From Canna indica (taxonomy: Eukaryota; Streptophyta; Magnoliopsida; Zingiberales; Cannaceae), in NCBI GenBank assembly GCA_034359265.1, contig CP136891.1, forward strand, positions 11,546,501 through 11,610,500: a stretch of DNA of 64,000 nucleotides, read 5' to 3'. Within the stretch, counting starts at the first letter, position 1; each line of letters begins with the position of its first letter. Below the pieces are notes generated by a model. The model saw nothing but the letters and a program-made list of their open reading frames with translations, was not told where the DNA came from and searched no databases. Of the stretch, positions 33,271 through 50,149 are shown in pieces. Both the position numbers and the translations under genes were made by a program.

Positions 33271-33322
33271 TAAGTGATTAAGTGGTGTTGCATTGGGTTA
33301 AAGAAAGAATCGGAGCACGCGG

Positions 33323-33475
33323 ATACCTTTGATTTAATTAATCAAACAATTTAAATAATAAATATTATAAATCAATAATGTTTAATTGGTTAGAACATAT
33401 TCACATAGATACGATTGATTTAATTGATCAAACAATTAAAATAATAAATAATATTTAATCAATAATAATGGGCTC
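33323..33475. repeat. Imperfect tandem duplication, about 85-bp unit
   Basis: Two copies of an AT-rich block (GATTTAATTAATCAAACAAT at about 33332 and GATTTAATTGATCAAACAAT at about 33417) both run on to ATCAATAATG. Confidence 0.75.
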
Positions 33476-34396
33476 TGGTCTGTCATGTGGATCGAGCAAT
33501 AAATATATATAAACATCCTCCACTTGTAATCAAAATTTGTCAGTAGCCTTACTAGTCCATCTGGAGGAGAAATGGGACTAAATCTTGCAGGTGCAATTAA
33601 AATTTATGGACTTCTGAAATTAGGGTGCCAAAGTTCAAGAGCAATGACACCTCATCTCATCTCTCTCTAGTTGTTTAGCCTTTTGTCTTTGATAAAGGTA
33701 TTATTAGAAAATTTAAGGTAATTTCCTGCAGGATCTACAAAACTTGAATTCAACGAGAAAAATGGAAAATCAAATCCGATAATAATTAATAATGCAGAAA
33801 AACAAAAGACAAGAGGGTTAACGTGGTTCGGACTCGGCGGTGTGTCGATCCTACGTCCATGGGGAGAAGATGAGACTGTTTTATTAAATTCAGAAAAGAA
33901 TTTTTACAATAAGAGTGCAATAATCTAAATCCCCTTCAGAATACAGTAAAATGTCTTAAATTAATTGAACTTAAAACTGGTACGGAGTAGAGACACTGTC
34001 TCTGAAAACTTTTACGTGTGTCGCTGCAACATTGACATGAATATCTTGAGAAGATGGTGGGCTGGGCTCCCAGGACCATGATTATAAAATCATGGTTTAT
34101 TTTGATCGAGTCCGGTTCAACATGGTTCAATCAAATTGACAAATCGGTTCAAGCATATTTTGATCAAATCAACTCCGATTTGGATTCGGTCGGACTCGTT
34201 GGATTCGGTTCGGACCCAATTTGAGTCAATCTCTAATAGGTATATTTTTTAATTTTAGTAACTTTTCTGGAAGGCTATTCTAATTGTTATGGAAGCATGC
34301 AATTTTCCTCCGGCTTCTATAAATTGGATCGAGGCTTGTATATATTTATCCTTTGCTTGCTTATGGAATTGATCATTTTCTAAATTTTTTTACATA
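33476..34396. other. Intergenic; possible LTR-retroelement scrap
   Basis: The stretch near 33815-33880 (TTAACGTGGTTCGGACTCGG followed by CCTACGTCCATGGGG) resembles the 'cgtggttcggtc' blocks in plant copia-type LTRs, but no LTR ends or duplications could be found. Nothing else is supported. Confidence 0.3.
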
Positions 34397-35048
34397 GGGG
34401 ACGTTTGGTTGTCTGCAAGTGTAAATGTTGTAAAAAGTATTTACATGCAAAAACAAATGCATGCGAATAAAATTTGCAACATACTATTTGGTTGTCTGCA
34501 AGTAGAGTTGCAACTTTATTTGCAAGCGTTTGATTGGCTGCAAATAGAAGTTGTAATCACACTTGCAACTTGTATCTTCGTATCTAGGTCTACTATTTTT
34601 TGCACAATCTAATATAGGGGTGACAGTTTTTAGCCCGGCCCGATAGCTCGACCCGACCCAGCATAAAAAAATTGGGTTCGGGCCGGCTTTTATCGGGTTC
34701 GGGCCATTATCGGGCCGGCTCGAGAAGGTCGGTCCCTTATCGTGCCAGGCCAGGCCAAGTGTTATCGGCCCGATAGCCCGATAAACACTTCAGACCAGTA
34801 CTAGCGGGTTTAAAATTCGTTAATTATCGGGTTTAAACCCGATTTTAAATATTTTTTAGTGGCGACAGTAATCTTGTATTGCGGACTTTGTGCTACAATT
34901 CCATTTGTGGCATGCAAATGATATTAGAAATACAAGTTGCAACTAGTAAATGCTGTAAAATATTTTTGCTGCCAACCAAACAAATTTATTGTCTAAATAC
35001 AGCAATTAGAGTTGCACCATTTACACTTGCGGGCAACCAAACGCCCCC
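34397..35048. mobile_element. MITE with 31-bp TIRs carrying a nested GGCCCGAT-repeat segment
   Basis: The left terminus GGGGACGTTTGGTTGTCTGC and the right terminus (inward GGGGGCGTTTGGTTGCCCGC) continue to match through AAGTGTAAATG. CATA occurs on both sides (34393-34396 and 35048-35051), overlapping a possible extra C in the right TIR. The TIR style suggests a Tourist/PIF-like MITE. From about 34614 to 34850 it contains a distinct block beginning TAGGGGTGACAG and dense in GGCCCGAT/CGGGCC, apparently a later insertion whose right end I cannot define. Confidence 0.7.
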
Positions 35049-35051
35049 ATA

Positions 35052-36057
35052 GTGTAGAGATATTAGGCAAGATGACATTCTCGATCTCACCCTTTATATT
35101 ATGGTGGCTCAAACACTTACACAATATTAAGCATGCAATTATATTATTGTATAGTTTGTTAATTAATTGAGAAAGTGAATAGTTTCACATAGGATGTTTT
35201 CCTTTCTTTAAAGTGCATTTTAAACTCTCAATGATGCCAAGTGTTAAATTTTTAGGTGGTCTAATGAATGGTGAGCCATGGAGGTTCAATGAACTATTAG
35301 CCTAAATATTAATAAATCAAATATTAACACTTGGGCACTTGGGCGGACGTGCTTTCGCAGCCAAAAATATATTTTTATTGTATTCTTTTTATAATTATTC
35401 GAATTTTAAATAGAGAGCTATGTCTATTCGAATTTTATTTTTGAAAAGACATATATGTTCGAATTTGAATTTCTTTCAATTGTTAAATTTTTTCATTTTT
35501 ATTTAACGTGGGACTTGTCATCTTTTTTCTCCCCCGAAAATTTTAAGTGTTTGTTTTCCTTTGAGTGTTTTCCATTTAGGTTTTGTTGTATTCTGAAGTA
35601 AATTATTTTTGATTGAAAAATAATATTACACTCAAAATAGTAATTCATGTTCCAAAGCCAACCCCTCTATAAAATTTCAGATCTAACATAGATTGAATTA
35701 CCGATGGTATATATATATATATACACAACGTAACAAATGTTTATTTTACAACTATTTATCCAACCTATTTTTGCCGAAATTGCATGCTCATTTATTGAGT
35801 CATGATCTAACTTGCGCAATGAAAAACTATAACTATCAATTTAGAGTGAAAATTGGTATTAGAATAAAGCAAATATATATATATATCAATTGCCAAATAT
35901 TTATATGAATAACCCTTCAAACATTCATATTAAATAGCCAAAAAGAGTTGAATAAGAGTTGGTTTAGAGGTGGCAATGAGCACGTCCTTCTGGCGTAGGT
36001 TGGCACGGGCATGCATGCGCCCATTGCATTGAGAAGGTGGACAAGCTTAGTCGACCT
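35052..36057. other. Intergenic, no supported feature
   Basis: AT-rich sequence with a short (TA)n near 35707-35722. I see no gene here. Confidence 0.5.
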
Positions 36058-36486
36058 AGGGGTGAAAATTGAAACTAATTAACCATAATTAATCGGTTAA
36101 TCGAATTCAGATAGTGAATTTGTGATTTGATTTTGATTATAATTTCAGTTAGAAAATATAAAAATCCAATTAAATATGATTCAATTTCAGTTATTGGTTC
36201 ACGGATATAACCAAAATCGTTTATATATTTTGATTTTGATTATCGATTATCGTGGATAATCGGATCCGAAACCACTATAAGTAATTATTTTGATAATTTT
36301 TAGACATGAAAAATTTAGTTTATACTAACCGGGTAATCGATTTTATTTGAACCAAACTAAAACGGTTTCAATTTCAAATATTAGTTTTTAAAATCAAATG
36401 ATTTTGATTTCGACTAATGAGGTTTAAATCGATTTGGGTTTTGGTTAATCACAAAAAACATAATCAACTGAATCCTTATCATCCCC
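36058..36486. mobile_element. Degraded AACCG-type hAT relic
   Basis: It begins TAGGGGTGAAAATT and ends around TTATCATCCCCA, with an interior rich in AATCGGTTAATCG and GATTTTGATT motifs that look like mutated CGGTTAACCG subterminal repeats of the element at 11497-12929. The flanking bases do not form a clear 8-bp duplication, so the limits are approximate. Confidence 0.45.
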
Positions 36487-36647
36487 ATGTCCATGTTTCC
36501 AAGGCGACCCACATGCATAAGGCAGAGTGATGCATTGGAAAATATGGGTGGGCTATGCCTTGGGCACAGCGGGTATGCCCAAGGGACGAGCCCAATTCAA
36601 TTCTTGGACATGATGGATATGTGGTGGTGCCGACCTGCCTCATTGTC

Positions 36648-37145
36648 GCGTCTAAGGTAGACATGTCAGTTTCGACCCGACTCGATAGCTCGGCCCAACC
36701 CAATGAAATCGGGCTCGAACCAAACCATGCCCTAGGCTGTTATCGGTCGATTCGATAAGGTCCTATAAGGCCCCGACCTTGATAGTCTGATAAGATTTTT
36801 ATTCATTATGGAATACCGGGGGGCCCAGATCAACCTGATCGATAGCATGTTTTGAGCCCCCGAATAGGCCTGATATCTTGATTTAGGCCCCGATATCTCG
36901 GTTCCAAAAGTCTTATTCGAGCCCGATAATATGATTCCAAAAACCCTATTCATATATGATAACACAATTTTGATTTTTTAGTTATCATGTCAACGAACCG
37001 GGCTTGCACGTTACTGTTCGTGTCGTGCCGCGCTGGGTGGCTCGAGCTCGAACTTTTATCGAGTCGGACCAGACACGATTTTGTTCGAACAGGGTTGGTC
37101 CAACCCGATATCTTTGGCCCAACACGAATTATCGTTCTAAGGTGT
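36648..37145. repeat. GGCCCGAT-type repeat region
   Basis: Dense CCCGAT/ATCGGGC and CCCGAC motifs run from the TAGACATGTCAG junction to about CCCAACACGAATTATCG. This resembles the block at 34614-34850 and is probably the body of a decayed transposon. No coding sequence or clear ends are visible. Confidence 0.5.
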
Positions 37146-37894
37146 GTAATCAAATTTAAATTCGCATAATTTTTAAAACCATATATTTGATATAACCTAT
37201 ATTTAATATAACAAAGGGGTATATATTGGCCCCGCATTTATGAGCTACGAAAAATCTTTTGCATGCGAACTTTGGAGCACATAGGCCCAAATAAGAGTCA
37301 CTCGAGATGTGGGATTTTGTAGACCTCATAATAAGTGCCATGCCGACACAACTGAAAAAGCTCAACGTGATATATTTTGGGGATAATTAATTCCCTTCCC
37401 GGAGTAATCGGAAAACAAGTGACTATTTTTCTGCAACATTAATTGATTTATTACCTCCTACTTGGTCAATGGGAGTTAAACCGGTCATTGACAATGCACA
37501 AATTAATAATAAATAATGATCAGACCATGCATGCTTGATAATTCTAACCAATTAAAAGTGAAGAATAAGTCAAGTCTCCACGGTTGGTGGAGCTCCAAAG
37601 AGTAGCAGTCCATTCACATTGTGGTACATCATTACCTACATTTTTTATTTTACATAATCTTCATTTCCGATCCTTCTAATCCGCTTCATGCCTTCATCTC
37701 AAGTCCGACATTGAGAGCTAGAGTGTTGGGTCTAATTCGAGCTCGAGTCCGGACCTAATCCCCTTCCAATTAGGCACACAATGGAAAAAAGTTGTTGAGT
37801 GAGTTGGTGTGTGATTGAGACCCGAAGAAGAAAGAAAAATGGAGACCGATAAAAGAGAAAGAAGTAGGTGAGGAGAGACGGATCCATAAAATAG

Positions 37895-44036
<6,142 letters not shown>

Positions 44037-44223
44037 AGTGTTCCAAATCTTCTGAGTTAAAGTTTTCCTATTTCTGTGAGCAACGATTGTCTGTGATTTA
44101 GCTTGTAATGTCTCATCTGATATAGAGATGGCAGACCAATCCACTGTCTGTGTGAACTTGCATTGCAGTGGATGCATTAAATTTTTTCCAATCATGTATT
44201 AAACAGTCATTAAATTTTTCACA

Positions 44224-44229
44224 AATAAA
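44224..44229 (+). terminator. Candidate MTHFR poly(A) signal
   Basis: AATAAA lies 188 nt after the MTHFR stop codon within T-rich sequence, a plausible plant polyadenylation signal. Other weaker A-rich signals are also nearby. Confidence 0.4.
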
Positions 44230-44239
44230 TCGAGTTACC

Positions 44240-45590
44240 AGATGTTGTGTCCTTGCAGGTTGTAAATGTTTATTCTCTGATATATAGATATAAATATTAA
44301 TCCAAGTAATTGGGATTATGTATTAGAAGTTGCAAATGAGTTCGTAATTTGAAAAGATTGTATGCCCTACACACGACATGCAAATTATTTGGGTAATATT
44401 TGGTTATTTTTTTAATGATAATATGAATATAATGACATATTAAACGTCTAATAATTGATTAATTTTATTTCGTAAATAAAGCTATAATGATACACTTTTA
44501 TATGCTATTATTTGTGATTGCTTCTGTAAAAGTTATAATTCTACCCACAAGAACTTAATTATAAGTGCTATTTGCTATTTACATTTGCATGCGCATGCAT
44601 TATTAATCGGAGACAGCGAAACTAATAGTGCAAGAAAATATTATATTGAAATCGATTTCGTTTCTACACATTTATCCACAATTGGTCAATGTTAAATATC
44701 CTTACATAAAATGTCACAACAAGAAAAAAAAATCTGAAGATGCGGAAAGCCTATTTGGAATTCTGGAATCAGCTGCATAGGCATATCATATCAGGCCATT
44801 CAACTATGGAAAACAATATCTTTAGTAATATCTAAAATATTCAAACAAATGTTGCCACGAAATTAATGTATGCACACAAAAATTGCCATGAAATTTTGCT
44901 TTAAGTGGGCCTCACATGTTTTGCAAACTAATACGCACCCGTTTAAAATTAAATCCAGCTGAAACTAAAGTACTAAACAGTACAATATATGTCTGTTTTC
45001 TAATAAAAACTTTTTATTAATGGCAAATATCAAAATCTCAATGTAATCTATTACCCGAACATATTAATCCAGTTGTAAATCAGATAATACATTAGATCCC
45101 CAACCAACTTAATATTTTTAAGATAATAGATCAGATTATTCATATTTCACCCACACTTCAAACCAAACTTTTGTACTAATACTTGTTTTATTATAAGAAT
45201 TAAAAAACCAAACCAAACTCGGCCTAAATCAGATATTGGTCTAAGTTGAAAAGTTTAATCTAAAAATTTTAAATTAAATTAACTGAGGAAATCGAATAAG
45301 GGTGAGTCAGATTTACATAAAATCGAATGAGTTTATATATATTAGATCATGTTTTTTAAAATTGAATTTTGATGAAATTTTTATTAAATCGAATCAGTCG
45401 AGTTCAGTCAGATTAATTTTTAGATAACAAATATGTGTTTAATGATGTAATCATTGGTTCGAAAATAAGAAAATTGGAGATCCAATTAAATTTTAGAGAA
45501 TGATAATATTTTAATATAATAGATCAGATTATTCATATTTCCATCGATTCAATATTTCAATTTTCACGTCATGTTCGCAACTAAAGTCGT
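44240..45590. other. Intergenic between MTHFR and KRTCAP2
   Basis: AT-rich sequence with no supported open frame, RNA or element ends. Confidence 0.5.
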
Positions 45591-45599
45591 GACCTGACT

Positions 45600-45743
45600 T
45601 TTAGCTAGGAGTTGCTCTTATGAAGTACGAACCCGATCTGGTTGGTTTCGTTCGCTCTCTAAGCCCTAACCCCGTCTCCGTCGTCTCCGTGGCTTGGCTT
45701 CCTCCGACGACCATCACGACAGCGGACGCAGCTGTGATCGTGA
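45600..45743 (+). promoter_or_regulatory. Probable non-coding first exon of the KRTCAP2 homologue
   Basis: A C/T-rich leader-like stretch (AGCCCTAACCCCGTCTCCGT region) ends in a possible donor GTGAG|GTTCTT near 45743. An acceptor TTTTGTGTAG at 46391-46400 precedes the coding exon by 10 nt, so a 5'-UTR intron is likely. The upstream ATG at 45620 opens only a short frame and I do not use it. Confidence 0.5.
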
Positions 45744-46410
45744 GGTTCTTTCCTTGTTATCGTTCTTCGTCCTTCTTCTCTTACTATAATGTTGCTCAGT
45801 TTATTGCGCATTCCCGGATCTGGATCTCTTTCGTTCCTTGCTGACCCAATTTTCGATTGTGGATTAGAATTTCCGCAGGAAATATTTTTTTTTTCAGTTT
45901 TTTTAATGATTATCATCTTCATTTGATCTATTACTTAGTTATTGGATTTTGTTATATTTCGTCCTCCGTCGAAGAACTACCGCAGGATTTAAATTGAATG
46001 GAATCAACTAATTGGTTCGGCCACAAACTAATGCTAAATTAGCATCCTCACACCGTCATTTCCTGATCTCAGTAATAGATCCACTTGCGATGTTTCATGT
46101 GATACAAGTGGAGCTCTTCTGTAGTTTAAAGCCTCGTGGGATCAGGAAGTGCATGGTATGCGCAAGATCTCGATTGGATGCTAACCTGAGTTTAGACACT
46201 GAACCGTGTTAACAAAGAGTTAAGGAAAACAAAGAGTTAAGGTTTTGTGGTTCGTGCTATTTAGATAAGGCTTGCACGATCTTAATTTTTTGAATACATG
46301 TAGTGCCGTTTTTATCTTTTAGTTGTTACTAGTTATGTGCCATGGATTTGATTGTGCTCAAAAATATTTTTCTCTTGCTGATTCAAATTGTTTTGTGTAG
46401 GATTGACTAC

Positions 46411-48738
46411 ATGGCAGCACCTGGGAGATCCATGCTCTACTCATTGCTTTCGTTTGCCATCATTCTCTCACTTCTTGAAATGTACAGTGGCAAATTGGCA
46501 TCTTCGGAGCTGTTCACAATTCTTGGTGGTTTCATAAGTTCTCTTTTGTTTCTTATGCTGCTAACGGTGAGTTGTCATGTAAACTTTCCTTTATAATTAT
46601 CATTTACTACAACTCTGGAAGAAGTTAATGCAAGTTCGTTTTCTCGTTTGATATCCGAAGCTGTTGTCTTCATATTATCTTGTCTCATTGGTATACACAA
46701 ACATAAAACTTACATGAGCTTTTCTTGTGTCATTTGGTCTTATCTGTTAACGTGATTGGAATTGAGTAAATCACCATGACAATATGCCCCCTTGATTTTT
46801 ACTACATATGATGGGGCTGACCAATTTTTCCCAAAAAGCTTAAGGTATTAGGAAGAGGATCAATCTTTATATTTATATTCTTATCACCCTCTCTAAGTTG
46901 TGGGCAAGCTAATTGGACCAGACTAGCCCAAGCCTAAATGTGGACTAATTTAATTTAACCGGGGGTGTTATTTTTATAGTTACGAACATTTGCAAGATTC
47001 AAACTCAAGATCTCTTTCCCTTATACCATATTAAATTTGATTGTCTGACCAACTTTCTCAAAGACTTAAGTTAAAACTTAAGTTGTTAGGAAGATGCTCA
47101 AGCTATATATTAATATTCTGTAAAGATTGCTTGATTGAGCATTTAACAATACTTGGACATCTTTTGCTCCAAAAGAGTTATCCTTGCTTGGGCTAATTAA
47201 CTTTGATCACAAAATTTGATAGTTTGTGGTCAACCTATAATTTCATTGCACATTTGCACCTGTGCTCAATCTGTTATGGAAATAATCAATGTAACTTTTC
47301 CTCAAAGCTTGTTATGTTATACACATATACCTAGTGAAATCTAGGAGCATCCTGGTAAATTGGTTGACTTGGACTTAGTTGTCCCATAACAGCATTAGCT
47401 AAGCTGACTTCTTATGTCTTCATGTATCATAAGGATATTCATAGTGCTCAAAATGGAAATATCCATAGGGGAATGATCTTATTTCATTTCAATTGTTCAC
47501 TTTGTTATACAACCAAGTTATCACAATTTTTATGAAAACTTCACAAGATTAGTCATTGGATTATGTTAACAGATTACAACGCATCAATTTTTAGTAAAAA
47601 ATGAAAATGTGTTGTCATGCATACTTAGGATTAATAGCCTGATGAATTGCTACTTTTATGCAAACAGCTTCTTAGTTTTGTTAACTTGAATGTAATTCCG
47701 CAGTTCATTGGCAACTACCAAGAATTAAATGGCACCAGGACAGGATGGGGTGCTGGTGAGATTGCAACCCTTTAACTATTATTGTCTTTTGATTGCCATG
47801 ATCTGGATCATGCAGTCGTGTTAATGATATATTTATATTTCTTGCAGTTGTATTGGCCGAAATTGTGGCTCTTATTGCTGCTGCTACAGTTCATCGTGTT
47901 TGCATCACAACATGGTACTTAATTATACCAAGGCCTTGTATATCTTTGTGAAAAATCTAAATCCAATCTGATTATCTGAACATGTGATAACTGCCATGTT
48001 TATAAAGAGGATGCATTTTTTGGGACATGTCTAGATGATATTAAATATACACTGGTTTTTTGTAAATGTTATTTTAGTATAATGAACTAAAGGCTACATA
48101 AATCAGTTCTATTTATCATGGTTGAGATCAATACATAAATCTGTTGAGTTAGATTGAGAAAAGAAGGAAGAGAAAATAAAGTTCCTTGCCCATTTGATTG
48201 ATGGTGAGAAGGCCTTTTTCACTTCTTATTGGAGGAATACTGGAGGATGTTGAGTATGTGGTTAATATTGGGGATGTCAGTACAAAATGTTGCTGAACCA
48301 TCTTGCTGGTTCGCTTGTTGCCAGTATAAGATGTTCCTGAGATGCGCCACATTCACAAGTGCTTCATAATTGGATTAGAACTCATCCAAACTTTACTTCA
48401 GCAGAGATGAATAGCACTCCCATCCCATGGACAACAATCTCAAGTTCATTCAAATGTTACAGAATCAGTTGCATTTCTATTGCTGAAAATAACATAAATC
48501 TTGTACTTCTCTTTTAAGGTTACAATTTGTGGATTGGGGTTATTATATTTACAATATTTAATACTCTTTTGTTCAGTTATTGTGTATACTTCCGCATGGC
48601 TTAGAAAAGTTTTACCTTAACATGGTGTAATTCTTTATGTTTTGCAGCTTCTTATTTTCCGCCGGTCTTCTCTACGAGGTTGACAAGCTTTCAGGAGTGA
48701 TTCTATCCAAAAGCGAATCTAAAGGGAAGCGGTACTGA
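46411..48738 (+). CDS. KRTCAP2: KRTCAP2 homologue (Keratin_assoc family), oligosaccharyltransferase subunit, 121 aa
   Basis: KRTCAP2/KCP2 proteins are small ER membrane subunits of the oligosaccharyltransferase complex that helps N-glycosylate proteins at the translocon. Coding exons are 46411-46566, 47704-47755, 47848-47914 and 48648-48738, with GT-AG borders and a total of 122 codons. The product shows hydrophobic segments at about residues 8-25, 33-54 and 70-100. It has the family signature around MYSGKLASSELFTILGGF, and HRVCITTCFLFSAGLLYEVD closely parallels the HRVCVTTCFIFS region of animal KCP2. The basic C-terminus (SKGKRY) fits a cytosolic tail. The ATG follows a leader intron by 10 nt and is the first in the exon. 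The gene appears intact. Membrane topology is inferred from hydrophobicity only. Confidence 0.9.
46838..47120. repeat. Dispersed repeat in KRTCAP2 intron 1
   Basis: A block starting AAGCTTAAGGTATTAGGAAG (46838) is followed about 240 bp later by a diverged restart, AACTTAAGTTGTTAGGAAGA, so the unit has direct terminal similarity. The phrase ACCATATTAAATTTGATT within it recurs near 52985. It may be a SINE- or MITE-like element, but I could not define ends or a target duplication. Confidence 0.4.
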
Positions 48739-48739
48739 G

Positions 48740-49890
48740 TAGCTGGTGGCAGAGCGTCCTTGTGAAGAAGTGATGGTCTACGATCAGGCAATGGCAGACA
48801 CGTGATCTCATCCAATCTTACAGCAGACTCATGATTCGATCCACTACTAGTCTACTATACCAGATAGATTGTGAACTATGTGAAGGCTGCTAGATATTTA
48901 AAGAAAATACTCTTTCTGGTTGATTTCATCAGTGGATTTTTCTTGCTCCGTCCATAAGGGGTACATTTTTTTGCTAGACTTGCAACGTGAAATTAGAGTT
49001 ACCTTAGCTGACTGCCTCTTTTTTATTCGAATTAAGGATTTTGACTTTTATTATTATGCTAAATTAGATACATAATTTTAAGCTCCTATGTCTATTTTAA
49101 TTGTGGATTGGGTAATTTGGTAGGAGGGTTTCAGCCGTAATAATTGTTTGTGAATGTAAACGAATTAAGAGGTCCTGTAGGAGGTAATGCATTAGAGAAA
49201 TATTCGGACAAAAGGAAAAGTTCCGCAAAAACTAAACTGATGGATTATTAGCTGAGTTCCTTTTTAGATTGTTCATAGAATCGGACCAATCGGTGCAGTT
49301 ATATAGGCAGCCTTTCCCATATAAGACATTTTTGAATAACTATTCCGAACGTATGCTATTCCATAAGCATTTTTGAATAACCTATAAGACAAATTTTGCT
49401 CTTCAATAAGTATTTTTCTATATTTATCATTCAGTTATATCAAAATAATCATTATACAAATCTGCTTATATCATCATTAAAAAGATAACTTTAGTATCAG
49501 AAAAATTGTAAAACAAATTTACCTAAATTCACAACTTTTAGGTCAAGGAAACATCGATAGTAGTCTACAATGTTGGCCAATTCTTAACCCACTATAAAAT
49601 ACAAAAATGAATTGAATTTTAGTGATGTAAATTACAAATATTTCGCTAGACATAAATTATTTAAATAATTCATTTCCTCATATCTATAGTTTATATTTTA
49701 TATTATCAATATTTAGTTACTCTTTAACCATATAGACAATTGTGTATTTCATCTGTAATTACCAAAATTATTTTGTAACGGCAATTTGCAACGGTTTACG
49801 AGCTTTCTTATAAGCTAAAATAGCCGACGCTCACGGCTTCTCAATGCAATTCTGAATAGAAGCCACTCTTTTATGCCATGACCATGGCCT
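48740..49890. other. 3' flank of KRTCAP2 and intergenic DNA
   Basis: The first 200-300 bp are probably 3' UTR. The rest is AT-rich with no supported feature. Confidence 0.5.
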
Positions 49891-49894
49891 CTTC

Positions 49895-50147
49895 TTAATG
49901 TCTATTGGTCGAGCCCTCGCCTCTCCTCTCCCGAGTCCTAATCCGTCACAAAACGTCATCTCAATTTCCCGTCAAGTTGAAATGGTGAGGCGTCACATCA
50001 AAATCCCTTCCCTGTTCTATCTTTCTCACATCAATCCCTCCGGTCACCCGCTACAATCTTCCTTGAAGCAGACAATAACGCTCTCTGCTCCTGTTGATCG
50101 GCGCATGGTGATATCGACGTAGCGATGTGCGCCTGCTTCGTTAGCAG
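49895..50147 (+). other. Exon-like, C-rich segment ending in a splice donor (possible transcript start)
   Basis: This stretch is markedly more C/T-rich than its surroundings, has a 74-aa open frame (49898-50122) without a domain, and ends with TTCGTTAGCAG|GTATCG, a good donor. No downstream coding exon is recognisable before the NAC gene, which is on the other strand. It may be the first exon of a non-coding RNA or of a gene I cannot see. Confidence 0.3.
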
Positions 50148-50149
50148 GT

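Noticed and set aside
45620..45844. Open frame starting upstream of KRTCAP2
   Set aside because: It does not join in phase with the KRTCAP2 exons and lies in the probable non-coding first exon and intron.
49898..50122. 74-aa open frame
   Set aside because: No domain, ends just before a splice donor, and no downstream exon continues it; kept only as an exon-like segment.
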